A DNA stretch of 23,329 nucleotides from Oscillospiraceae bacterium (GTDB taxonomy: Bacteria; Bacillota; Clostridia; Saccharofermentanales; Saccharofermentanaceae), in contig CADCQX010000086.1 in assembly GCA_902803695.1 (NCBI GenBank), positions 1-23,329 on the forward strand, written 5' to 3'. How positions within the stretch are numbered: position 1 is the first letter of the stretch; every line of letters starts with the position of its first letter. Positions 15,090-21,891 of the stretch are shown here, piece by piece. Both the position numbers and the translations under genes were made by a program. The notes under the pieces were generated by a model, which searched no databases, was not told the DNA's origin, and worked only from the letters and a program-made list of their open reading frames with translations.

Positions 15090-15917
15090 TTGCTTTATCT
15101 GGTTGGAACACCGATAGGAAATATGGGAGATGTCTCGGAAAGAGCCAGGGAAGTCTTCGGATTTGCCGATCTCGTCGCATGTGAAGATACCCGTAGGACA
15201 GGACTTCTCCTTTCAAATCTCGGCATCAAGGCAAACCTCTTTTCATATCACGAACACAACAAAGCGGCCAAGGGCCCCGTTCTTATCAGTAAGCTTAAAG
15301 AAGGACAGAATATCGTCCTCGTATCCGATGCGGGAATGCCCTGCATCAGCGATCCGGGCTCTGACCTCGTTAAGCTATGCATCGAAGAGGATATTCCGGT
15401 TACGACAGTTCCCGGACCTGTAGCTGCCATCACAGCTCTTGTCCTAAGCGGTCTGGATACCAGATATTATCATTTTGAAGGCTTTATTCCTGTTCCTGCC
15501 AAAGAGCGTAAGGAGAGGCTTGAGGCTCTGAGATCTTATAACGAGACCATCATTATCTACGAAGCTCCGCACAGACTTCTTAAGACCATAGATGACCTAT
15601 GCGCATCAGGCTTTTCGAAAAGTAAGGCTGCTTTCTGCAGGGAACTTACAAAAAAATACGAGCAGGTCGTAAGGCTTGAGATGTCTGAAGCAAAGGAGTA
15701 TTTTACCGATACTCCTCCAAAGGGCGAATTTGTTATCTGTCTTGAACCTACGAGCGAGAAAACATCCTCAGAGGATCAGGATATCGATATCGAAGCTATG
15801 GCCAGAAAATTTTTGGATGAGGGATGTTCCACAAAAGAAACGGCTGCCAAGCTTGCAAAACTTACGGGAAGAAGTAAAAAAGAACTGTACTCATATACCC
15901 TGAATCTGTTAAAATAA
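15090..15917 (+). CDS. rsmI: 16S rRNA (cytidine1402-2'-O)-methyltransferase
   Basis: A 275-residue tetrapyrrole-methylase-fold enzyme that 2'-O-methylates C1402 in the decoding centre of 16S rRNA. The family signatures are LYLVGTPIGNMGD at the N-terminus, ADLVACEDTRRTGLLL, SYHEHNKA, VLVSDAGMPCISDPG, TVPGPVAAITALVLSG, FEGFIP and IIIYEAPHRL. A C-terminal helical part (about 225-275; ARKFLDEGCSTKETAAKLAKLTGRSKKELY) is the usual RsmI tail. It starts with TTG at 15090, with AGAGGT seven bases upstream. It lies 41 bases after trmN6 and ends the block that resembles the B. subtilis tmk-rsmI region. Confidence 0.95.
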   Translation: MLYLVGTPIGNMGDVSERAREVFGFADLVACEDTRRTGLLLSNLGIKANLFSYHEHNKAAKGPVLISKLKEGQNIVLVSDAGMPCISDPGSDLVKLCIEEDIPVTTVPGPVAAITALVLSGLDTRYYHFEGFIPVPAKERKERLEALRSYNETIIIYEAPHRLLKTIDDLCASGFSKSKAAFCRELTKKYEQVVRLEMSEAKEYFTDTPPKGEFVICLEPTSEKTSSEDQDIDIEAMARKFLDEGCSTKETAAKLAKLTGRSKKELYSYTLNLLK

Positions 15918-15950
15918 ACTTTAGCATTGCTTGTTAGGGGAGTCGCAAAA

Positions 15951-18434
15951 TTGAACGAGATGCAATCTGACCTTTACAGATCCAGAGAAGAGATGCTCAG
16001 GATCTTAGATATGACTGCAGTTGAAGAGATTAAACCTCTTTTCTCTGACCTTTCCATATGCAATTTTATCGTTATCCCGAGAGAAGAAAGAATGTATTTC
16101 AGTGACGGAATGAGAAGGATCCTCGGATCTTTGGCGTCACAGGATGTTCTTCTTACGTCTTTCCTTCAGTTCATACCTGAAACCGAGAGGGAAGAGATCG
16201 GGGCAAAGTATCAGAACGCATTTAAGGATCTGGTCTTCTCCAATGTTGATCACATCTCCATCTCCCACAGCATACGTAAATCCCAGTTTGAGATCCTGGA
16301 AGTTGAAGCATACATGCAGCTTATCCACGTCGATAAGGAAAACTACATCTTCGGCGTTTTGGTCGACAGATCCAGGACACTTCGCGATCGTATGGCCTGC
16401 CAGCTTTTCAGCAAAGGCATAAACGATTACCTTTTCACATATGACGTTATAAGCGATGCCCTATACGTAAATGACAGGATCATGGAGGATTTCGATCTCC
16501 CAACATGGAAGATAAAAAATGCCTCCAACGAGATATACAGATTTGTCCATCAGGACGATGTTGAGAGACTCCGTGATGAGATCAAGCAGTTTATCCATCA
16601 TGAATCCGTCGAATTTGACGGTACATACAGATTCCTTTCTGCCAACAGGGGACAGATCCATCTTCACGCCAACGGCCTTTCCGATGCCGATAAAGACGGT
16701 GTTCCGGGCGCAGATCCGCAGTATATCTCAGGTTCTTTCAGTGATATCACCGGGTTTGTCGAGGATGAGTCCATAAGGACCAATCTTATCGAAGGTACAT
16801 CAGCTATTACCTTCTATGCCGACTACAGGATCGGTAAGATCGTTTTCTCCGAAAACATTCACGAGATACTTCCGGGAATTCCTACGGAACAGGACGGTGA
16901 ACTTATTGAGCTCATAGCTTCCAAGATCGTTCCTGAAGACCGTAAGCGTTTCAGAGATATCATGCATCAGGTTGTCGACGGCCAGGAAGAGAAATTCTCC
17001 GTTGAGTTCCGTGTACCTGTTGAAGGAGACAGGAATATCTGGATAGCCTGCCGAGGCAAGAGTTTCTTTGATAACACAAGACATTCCCTCATGATCGTAG
17101 GTACAGTCTTCGATCTTACGAGAATGAACGAGGTAAGAGAGGGCGTTGAGCGTAATGCATCATGTCATGAACTTACAGGATTCCCGACGCGTGAGAGACT
17201 TATCTCCGACGCTGAACTCATATTCAGGAACAAGGATCTTCTCTCTGCCGCAGTTGTTCTTATCGATATCAACGGATTCCATTCATATAATGACCGTTAC
17301 GGAAGATCTGCCGGAAACGAGATATTGATCGCTGTCGGTAACATGCTCCAGAAGCATCTTCCTGACGGAGCATCCATCTATCACATCGGTGTCGATATCT
17401 TCTGTATCCTGTGGCCTCATGCTTCAAGGATAAAGGTAGCCGAGTATATGAGCTATCTTCAGGAAGAAAGTATCCAGCCGCTCGAGATGGGCAGAGGCTC
17501 ATTCTTTGTTACATACGGCCTCTCCGCTGCTATCTATCCGTCCTGCGGTTCCGTTGTTGACGAACTTCTCGTTAATGCCGAGATCGCACTTCACAAGGTT
17601 AAGCAGGATAAGAAGCTTAAGTATGCCATCTATTCGCCGGTAGATAAGAGAGAACTTAAGGAGAGATTGGACTTCGAACTTCAGATCTCCCAGTCGATCC
17701 GTAATAACATGGATAGTTTCCAGCTATATTATCAGCCTCTCATCAATGCAAAGACGGAAACCTTGGGCGGTGCGGAAGCACTCCTCCGCTGGGTTGCTCC
17801 TAACGGTGAACTCGTTAACCCTGAAAGAGTCGTTAACGCTCTTGAGTCAACCGACCAGATGGAGATAATAGGTTCCTGGATCCTGGATAAAGCTATCGGT
17901 CAGTGTGCACAGTGGCTCGCCAACGGCGCTGATCCGAATTTCTATGTTCATATCAATGTTACGGCTGACGACCTCGTAAGAAGGGATTTTGCCAACGATG
18001 TATTGAATGTTCTCGCGAGATACAATCTTTCTCCGAAGAATATCCTTTTGGAGATCACGGAGACATCCCTCATGAGAAACATCGCGATGTGCCGTCAGAA
18101 TCTCATAAGGCTAAGAAACGAGAATGTAAGGATCGCTTTGGATGACTTTGGTACAGGTTATTCCTCGTTTAACTACTTAAGAGAACTTCCTGTCGATGAG
18201 ATCAAGATCGATAAGGCATTCGTTGATGATATGGATACCGTCGCATTTAACAGGTCATTTATCTCAGCTATCACGATGCTTGCGCACTCCATCAAAAAGC
18301 AGGTCTGCGTTGAGGGAGTCGAGAATGAGAACCAGGCAAAAGTTATTCGTGACATGGGTGCTGACGTTCTTCAGGGATACTACTACAGTAAGCCTTTGAC
18401 GGTCTTTAATTTTGAGAATAAATACTTTAAGTAA
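15951..18434 (+). CDS. PAS-GGDEF-EAL protein: degenerate GGDEF, apparently active c-di-GMP phosphodiesterase
   Basis: An 827-residue soluble signalling protein with no transmembrane segment. The N-terminal 400 residues hold two or three PAS-like domains (for example YRFVHQDDVERLRDEI and FVEDES after SFSDITG). A GGDEF domain (about 410-560) begins ELTGFPTRERL and has LIDINGFHSYNDRYG, but its signature is GVDIF (480-484), so cyclase activity is probably lost and the domain may only bind GTP. The EAL domain (about 580-820) is complete: EAL at 609-611, INVTADDL, EITET, DDFGTGYSS, EIKIDKAF, EGVE and LQGYYYSKP. It should hydrolyse c-di-GMP to pGpG. The TTG at 15951 is chosen because AGGGGAG (15936-15942) lies eight bases upstream; a TTG at 15927 would add eight residues. 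Confidence 0.88.
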   Translation: MNEMQSDLYRSREEMLRILDMTAVEEIKPLFSDLSICNFIVIPREERMYFSDGMRRILGSLASQDVLLTSFLQFIPETEREEIGAKYQNAFKDLVFSNVDHISISHSIRKSQFEILEVEAYMQLIHVDKENYIFGVLVDRSRTLRDRMACQLFSKGINDYLFTYDVISDALYVNDRIMEDFDLPTWKIKNASNEIYRFVHQDDVERLRDEIKQFIHHESVEFDGTYRFLSANRGQIHLHANGLSDADKDGVPGADPQYISGSFSDITGFVEDESIRTNLIEGTSAITFYADYRIGKIVFSENIHEILPGIPTEQDGELIELIASKIVPEDRKRFRDIMHQVVDGQEEKFSVEFRVPVEGDRNIWIACRGKSFFDNTRHSLMIVGTVFDLTRMNEVREGVERNASCHELTGFPTRERLISDAELIFRNKDLLSAAVVLIDINGFHSYNDRYGRSAGNEILIAVGNMLQKHLPDGASIYHIGVDIFCILWPHASRIKVAEYMSYLQEESIQPLEMGRGSFFVTYGLSAAIYPSCGSVVDELLVNAEIALHKVKQDKKLKYAIYSPVDKRELKERLDFELQISQSIRNNMDSFQLYYQPLINAKTETLGGAEALLRWVAPNGELVNPERVVNALESTDQMEIIGSWILDKAIGQCAQWLANGADPNFYVHINVTADDLVRRDFANDVLNVLARYNLSPKNILLEITETSLMRNIAMCRQNLIRLRNENVRIALDDFGTGYSSFNYLRELPVDEIKIDKAFVDDMDTVAFNRSFISAITMLAHSIKKQVCVEGVENENQAKVIRDMGADVLQGYYYSKPLTVFNFENKYFK

Positions 18435-18519
18435 TCGTCATTTTGTTCAATTATTCAAAGAACATGCTTTGATGCTTATAACTTCTAAGGGATTGCGGAA
18501 TAATATTGTTGTTCCATAA

Positions 18520-18525
18520 TATAAT
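18520..18525 (+). promoter_or_regulatory. Possible -10 element before the 231-residue membrane protein
   Basis: TATAAT at 18520-18525 in the A/T-rich 121-base gap. The only -35-like sequence (TTGCGG, 18493-18498) is 21 bp away, which is too far. The start would be near 18532, 24 bases before the ATG. Confidence 0.35.
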
Positions 18526-18555
18526 TAATGTTTTTTTGAAGAGCAATTAAGGGAA

Positions 18556-19251
18556 ATGTATAGATTTTGCAAACACAACATCATTGAAAGGATCAAGATC
18601 AGGGTCGAAGATAAGGATATTAATGTATCTCTTATTGCGCTCTCTATTGTCGCCAACACGATACTGGCCATTTTTAAATTGATCTTCGGTTTTTATCTTG
18701 AATCATTCTGGCTTGTTTTGCATGCTGTTTATTTTGTCTTTTTAGGATTTGCCAGATACAAGACCATGAAGAACTATATCTATATCAAGAATATAGAAGA
18801 CTCCGTCAAAAAGTTTGAGATAGAATTTGCGATCCACAACAGAAGCGGCGGATTTATCTTTCTTATCGGTGCTTCATATCTTGCCCTTTGTCTTAGGATG
18901 TATCTTGTCGGAGACGTCGTTTTGGTTGGAGGAGTCCTGGTATACTGCTTCATGACATTTGCTGTTTTCAAAAATGCTTTTGCTATCTACGGACTTATCA
19001 TTACCAGAAGAAAAGAGACCCCGGTCATAAGAGTTATGAAAGTCATTGGAATAGTGGATGCATCTTTATCCATCGTTCCTGTTCTTTATACATCCATGTC
19101 ATATTTCGGCATTATCCATTCGGCAGAAGTACCTGCCGTAGTAGGTATCTTCACGAGTATCTGTGTTATGTCCAGCGGAATCATAATGTCCAACAGACCT
19201 AAAGAGAGATACCTGGACAATTATATGGCGGTTTCCGGGAATAAAGAATAA
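18556..19251 (+). CDS. Multi-pass membrane protein, unassigned; faint resemblance to cation efflux (CDF) N-terminus
   Basis: A 231-residue protein with about six hydrophobic segments (roughly 24-46, 48-64, 96-113, 117-140, 158-180, 190-207) and a basic N-terminus. The stretch NVSLIALSIVANTILAIFKL followed by IFGFYLESFWLVLHAVYF recalls transmembrane helices 1-2 of cation diffusion facilitators, but the metal-binding HxxxD/DxxxD pairs are absent (LHAVYFVFLG in place of ADAVHSLSD), so metal transport is unlikely. The only ATG start has AAGGGA only two bases away, a poor ribosome site. It follows the EAL gene by 121 bases. Function is unknown. Confidence 0.72.
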   Translation: MYRFCKHNIIERIKIRVEDKDINVSLIALSIVANTILAIFKLIFGFYLESFWLVLHAVYFVFLGFARYKTMKNYIYIKNIEDSVKKFEIEFAIHNRSGGFIFLIGASYLALCLRMYLVGDVVLVGGVLVYCFMTFAVFKNAFAIYGLIITRRKETPVIRVMKVIGIVDASLSIVPVLYTSMSYFGIIHSAEVPAVVGIFTSICVMSSGIIMSNRPKERYLDNYMAVSGNKE

Positions 19252-19269
19252 CGAGCAAAAATAGACGGG

Positions 19270-19281
19270 ATAGTGTATAAT
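19270..19281 (+). promoter_or_regulatory. Promoter -10 region of the zinc-ribbon gene
   Basis: ATAGTGTATAAT at 19270-19281, identical over 12 bases to the ferredoxin promoter. There is no clear -35. The start is near 19288, with GAGGAGG just before the ATG at 19317. Confidence 0.55.
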
Positions 19282-19316
19282 CTATCTTGATCGTTTTCCT
19301 TGAGGAGGATTTATAA

Positions 19317-19820
19317 ATGGCAATTTTTGATCCAAAGACTAAGGTCATTTCAGGATACCAGAAGTCTATCGAAGAAAAGAACAGAGTAATAGCAAAGTAT
19401 TTCGATCAGATCGGAAGACTTTACTATGGACAATATAAGGATATGTCCGTTGACGTAACAAAGGACATCAACACACGTTGTGAGGCAGTAAGCGATCTTT
19501 ATGACGAGATCAGGGATTGCGAGCTCAAGATCCTCTTTGCCAAGGGACTTAAGCTTTGCCCTAACTGCGGTAAGGAGAACATGCTTGCTTATGCATTTTG
19601 TTTTGCTTGCGGTGCCAAGTTTGAACCTGGTTCAGAGAATGCTCCGGGTGAAGTAAAGCCTTCTAAGGCTGAGCCAGTTATCGAGACACCTGCTATTGAA
19701 GAACCTAAGGTTGAAGAGCCGGTTGTCGAAGAAGTGAAGGAAGAAGTTGCTGAAGAAACGGTTGAGAAAACTCCTGAAGAGCCATCTGAGCCTGAGAAGA
19801 CAGAGGACTCTGAGGAATAA
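19317..19820 (+). CDS. Zinc-ribbon protein with acidic Glu/Pro-rich tail
   Basis: A 167-residue protein. Residues 1-78 are helical and charged (YQKSIEEKNRVIAKYFDQIG, ITK-type pattern, DLYDEIRDCELKILFAKG). A four-cysteine zinc ribbon follows, CPNC at 81-84 and CFAC at 95-98, similar to zinc-ribbon modules of many small Firmicutes proteins. Residues about 105-167 are nearly all Glu, Pro, Val, Lys and Ser in a loose repeat (IEEPKVEEPVVEEV), strongly acidic and disordered. The order coiled segment, ribbon, acidic tail suggests a protein-protein adaptor; the partner is unknown. The ribosome site is GAGGAGGA. It has its own promoter and a strong terminator, so it is a single-gene unit. Confidence 0.82.
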   Translation: MAIFDPKTKVISGYQKSIEEKNRVIAKYFDQIGRLYYGQYKDMSVDVTKDINTRCEAVSDLYDEIRDCELKILFAKGLKLCPNCGKENMLAYAFCFACGAKFEPGSENAPGEVKPSKAEPVIETPAIEEPKVEEPVVEEVKEEVAEETVEKTPEEPSEPEKTEDSEE

Positions 19821-19840
19821 TATCAATATTCGGATAATAG

Positions 19841-19878
19841 AGATGGGACTTAAGTCATTCTTAAGCCCCATCTTTTTT
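19841..19878 (+). terminator. Rho-independent terminator after the zinc-ribbon gene
   Basis: AGATGGG-A-CTTAAG pairs with CTTAAG-C-CCCATCT around a TCATT loop (19841-19873): 13 base pairs with one mismatch, then T-run 19873-19878. Confidence 0.92.
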
Positions 19879-19942
19879 ATTATAACATTTTTTGAAAAAT
19901 AAAGTGGTTATGACTGTTACAATCTGTAAACAAGTTATGAAT

Positions 19943-19948
19943 TATAAT
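19943..19948 (+). promoter_or_regulatory. Promoter -10 element of hpf
   Basis: TATAAT at 19943-19948, 52 bases before the hpf ATG. TTACAA at 19917-19922 is 20 bp upstream, longer than ideal. A small GGAC-AAAA-GTCC hairpin (19957-19968) would sit at the 5' end of the transcript. Confidence 0.5.
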
Positions 19949-20000
19949 TGTTTTAAGGACAAAAGTCCCCTAGAAAACATCACGGGAAGGATGTGATTAT

Positions 20001-20546
20001 ATGAAGATCACTACGCAGGGAAAAGGCATTCGTATCGGAGAGAGACTTGAAAAGAAGATTGCCGACAAGATGAGCAAATTCGACAAGTACTTTGGTGAGG
20101 AAGGCACCTTCAATATACGAATCAGACCTGAGGGAGACCGAATGGTCGTAGAGATCACTCTTAAACTTAACAACAGGATCTACAGAGCAGAGTCCAGAGA
20201 TGAAGAGATCCTTACAGCAGTTGATAGAACAATCGATAAGCTTGAATCACAGATAAGGAGACAGAAGACTAAATTCTTAAAGCAGAAGAAAGATTACCCG
20301 CAGATCGTAAGCTACCTTGAAGACGAAGCAGATTCTGATTTCGATTTTGAGGACTTTGAGGAGGAGAAGAAGATAATTAGAAGAAAGACATTCGAATTAA
20401 GACCAATGTCTTCGGAAGACGCAATTTTACAAATGGAAATGCTAGGGCATAACTTCTTGGTTTATTTGGATGCTGATACCAACGTGGTAAGTGTAATTTA
20501 CAAGCGTAAGGACGGCAACTACGGTTTGATTGAACCGGCCTATTGA
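20001..20546 (+). CDS. hpf: Ribosome hibernation promoting factor, long form
   Basis: A 181-residue protein of the long HPF type found in Firmicutes. Residues 1 to about 100 form the ribosome-binding domain (MKITTQGKGIRIGERLEKKIADKMSK, RAESRDEEILTAVDRTIDKLESQIRRQKTK) that occupies the decoding region of the 30S subunit. An acidic linker (EDEADSDFDFEDFEEE) follows, then a C-terminal domain (about 125-181; RRKTFELRPMSSEDAILQMEMLGHNFLVYLDADT) that dimerises to join two 70S ribosomes into inactive 100S particles. Length is typical. It stands alone between two strong terminators, with a GGAAGG ribosome site at 19985-19990. It is probably induced in stationary phase. Confidence 0.97.
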   Translation: MKITTQGKGIRIGERLEKKIADKMSKFDKYFGEEGTFNIRIRPEGDRMVVEITLKLNNRIYRAESRDEEILTAVDRTIDKLESQIRRQKTKFLKQKKDYPQIVSYLEDEADSDFDFEDFEEEKKIIRRKTFELRPMSSEDAILQMEMLGHNFLVYLDADTNVVSVIYKRKDGNYGLIEPAY

Positions 20547-20602
20547 TCCTTCCTGATTGGTTATCCTTCACAGTAAAGCCGTTGTTACGCGATTAGGATT
20601 TG

Positions 20603-20627
20603 GGGAGCCCTGCGGGGCTCCCTTTTT
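20603..20627 (+). terminator. Rho-independent terminator after hpf
   Basis: GGGAGCCC (20603-20610), loop TGCG, GGGCTCCC (20615-20622), then TTTTT (20623-20627). A perfect 8-bp G/C-rich stem. Confidence 0.95.
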
Positions 20628-20653
20628 ATTCCTTTTTTTGTAAGTTATTACTC

Positions 20654-20659
20654 TATAAT
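20654..20659 (+). promoter_or_regulatory. Promoter -10 element of the lipoprotein gene
   Basis: TATAAT at 20654-20659 downstream of the hpf terminator, about 85 bases before the GTG start; no good -35 is visible. It would give a leader of about 80 bases that contains the hairpin at 20708-20730. Confidence 0.5.
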
Positions 20660-20707
20660 TGTAATGTGTTCCATATTCCTTTTTAGTGGAAAGTATTAGT
20701 CCTATGA

Positions 20708-20730
20708 TTAAGATACGAAAGTTATCTTAA
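20708..20730 (+). promoter_or_regulatory. Hairpin abutting the ribosome site of the lipoprotein gene
   Basis: TTAAGATA (20708-20715) and TATCTTAA (20723-20730) are perfect 8-base inverted repeats around CGAAAGT; a C-G pair closing a GAAA tetraloop is possible. The right arm runs straight into GGGGG (20731-20735), the ribosome site of the GTG at 20745. It may be an RNA structure that affects translation or a DNA operator. Confidence 0.5.
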
Positions 20731-20744
20731 GGGGGATGCTATCT

Positions 20745-21815
20745 GTGATCAAGAAATTAATATCTGTTATATTTTTAGTTGCCGTCTGTGCTTCGTTTGG
20801 TTCCTGCCGTTTAGTTAAAAAGAGCGGCAAACCATATATGAACAAAAAAAGCAATGCTGCAGATGGTATCTCGTATTGGACAGAAGAAAATGAGACGGAT
20901 CATTTTATCGCCATCAAGAGAGAAGAAGAGACATTGCTGGTGCCGGTCAATGAGGAAAAGTACGGTTATTACAAAACTGACGGATTGTGCAAAGTAAAAC
21001 CGGGTGAGATATATACGATCACATATGATGCCCAGCATGTAACCGGAGGAATAGATGGACGTAATAACATCTACTTTCTTGCCGTCTACAAATGTGAGAA
21101 TTGCAGTTATGATGAACTTTTCGAGAACGGATGTTATACAGGATTTTTATATCCGTTATCAGGATCCTTAAAGGGAGGCAGCTTCCTTGCCTTTGAGGGA
21201 GAAGACGGAGGATATGATGTTTACGGTGAGTCATTTGGAAAGAGGCATTATGAAGAGAGAAGGGAAGTCAGATTTCCTCTTGAGTTTAGTGATGTGGAAA
21301 GTCCGATAGAGATGCAGTTTAATGTTTATTGCAATAGTGATGTAACTGATGATTTTATAATCGATACGGTCATGCAAAGGAAATTAGACGAACAGGATTC
21401 ATTTGTTTTTATCGATGCCAATCACCCGGGTGATTACAATGATGGAACGGATTATGATTCCATCGAGAAAGCAGCATTTCCGGGTTATGATTTTAACAGC
21501 ATTCACAGGATACATACTGATAAGATCTCGGATGAGGACTATAGAGAGTTCATAACGGGAGAAGATCTCAGTAGTAAAACTGCTGAAGAATTGGGTCTGG
21601 ATAAGGAAATATACGATGAAATAATGTCATACTGGACTCCGGGATATGATGCGATCCTTCAGGGAGGAAAATTCTATGATAATTATTATGCCACATATGA
21701 TAAGGATCTGAAGATCTATGCTTTTTCACATAAATGGGATGTGAATACAAAATACTCGACTTGTGTCGTGATATTTGTAAGAAGCGGATTTAATGAGATA
21801 TTTCCTCAGGACTGA
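20745..21815 (+). CDS. Orphan predicted lipoprotein, GTG start
   Basis: A 356-residue protein with no family I recognise. The N-terminus has lysines 3-4, a hydrophobic core (LISVIFLVAVCASF) and FGSC with Cys21, a slightly non-ideal lipobox, so it is probably lipid-anchored on the outer face of the membrane. The mature part is acidic and rich in Tyr, Asp, Glu and Gly, with no obvious catalytic motif; a pair of Cys (YKCENC) lies in the first third. The GTG at 20745 has GGGGG nine bases upstream, while the ATG at 20736 directly follows the G-run and cannot use it. The gene looks more A/T-rich than its neighbours by eye (not computed), with its own promoter, which may mean recent acquisition. Confidence 0.7.
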   Translation: MIKKLISVIFLVAVCASFGSCRLVKKSGKPYMNKKSNAADGISYWTEENETDHFIAIKREEETLLVPVNEEKYGYYKTDGLCKVKPGEIYTITYDAQHVTGGIDGRNNIYFLAVYKCENCSYDELFENGCYTGFLYPLSGSLKGGSFLAFEGEDGGYDVYGESFGKRHYEERREVRFPLEFSDVESPIEMQFNVYCNSDVTDDFIIDTVMQRKLDEQDSFVFIDANHPGDYNDGTDYDSIEKAAFPGYDFNSIHRIHTDKISDEDYREFITGEDLSSKTAEELGLDKEIYDEIMSYWTPGYDAILQGGKFYDNYYATYDKDLKIYAFSHKWDVNTKYSTCVVIFVRSGFNEIFPQD

Positions 21816-21862
21816 CCATTTCGGCGTTTAATGATTATTTAATAAATTGACTGATACTATCC

Positions 21863-21871
21863 TGGTATAAG
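21863..21871 (+). promoter_or_regulatory. Extended -10 promoter of the MFS gene
   Basis: TGGTATAAG at 21863-21871. TTGACT at 21847-21852 is only 13 bp from the hexamer, so the extended -10 probably drives recognition. The start is near 21878, close to the ribosome site. Confidence 0.4.
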
Positions 21872-21891
21872 TAATACACGGGGTGAGTATT

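Noticed and set aside
18456..18471. CAAAG-AACATG-CTTTG hairpin after the EAL gene
   Set aside because: Five weak pairs and no T-run; it does not qualify as a terminator.
19957..19968. GGAC-AAAA-GTCC hairpin near the hpf transcript start
   Set aside because: Only four pairs; too small to call a regulatory element by itself.
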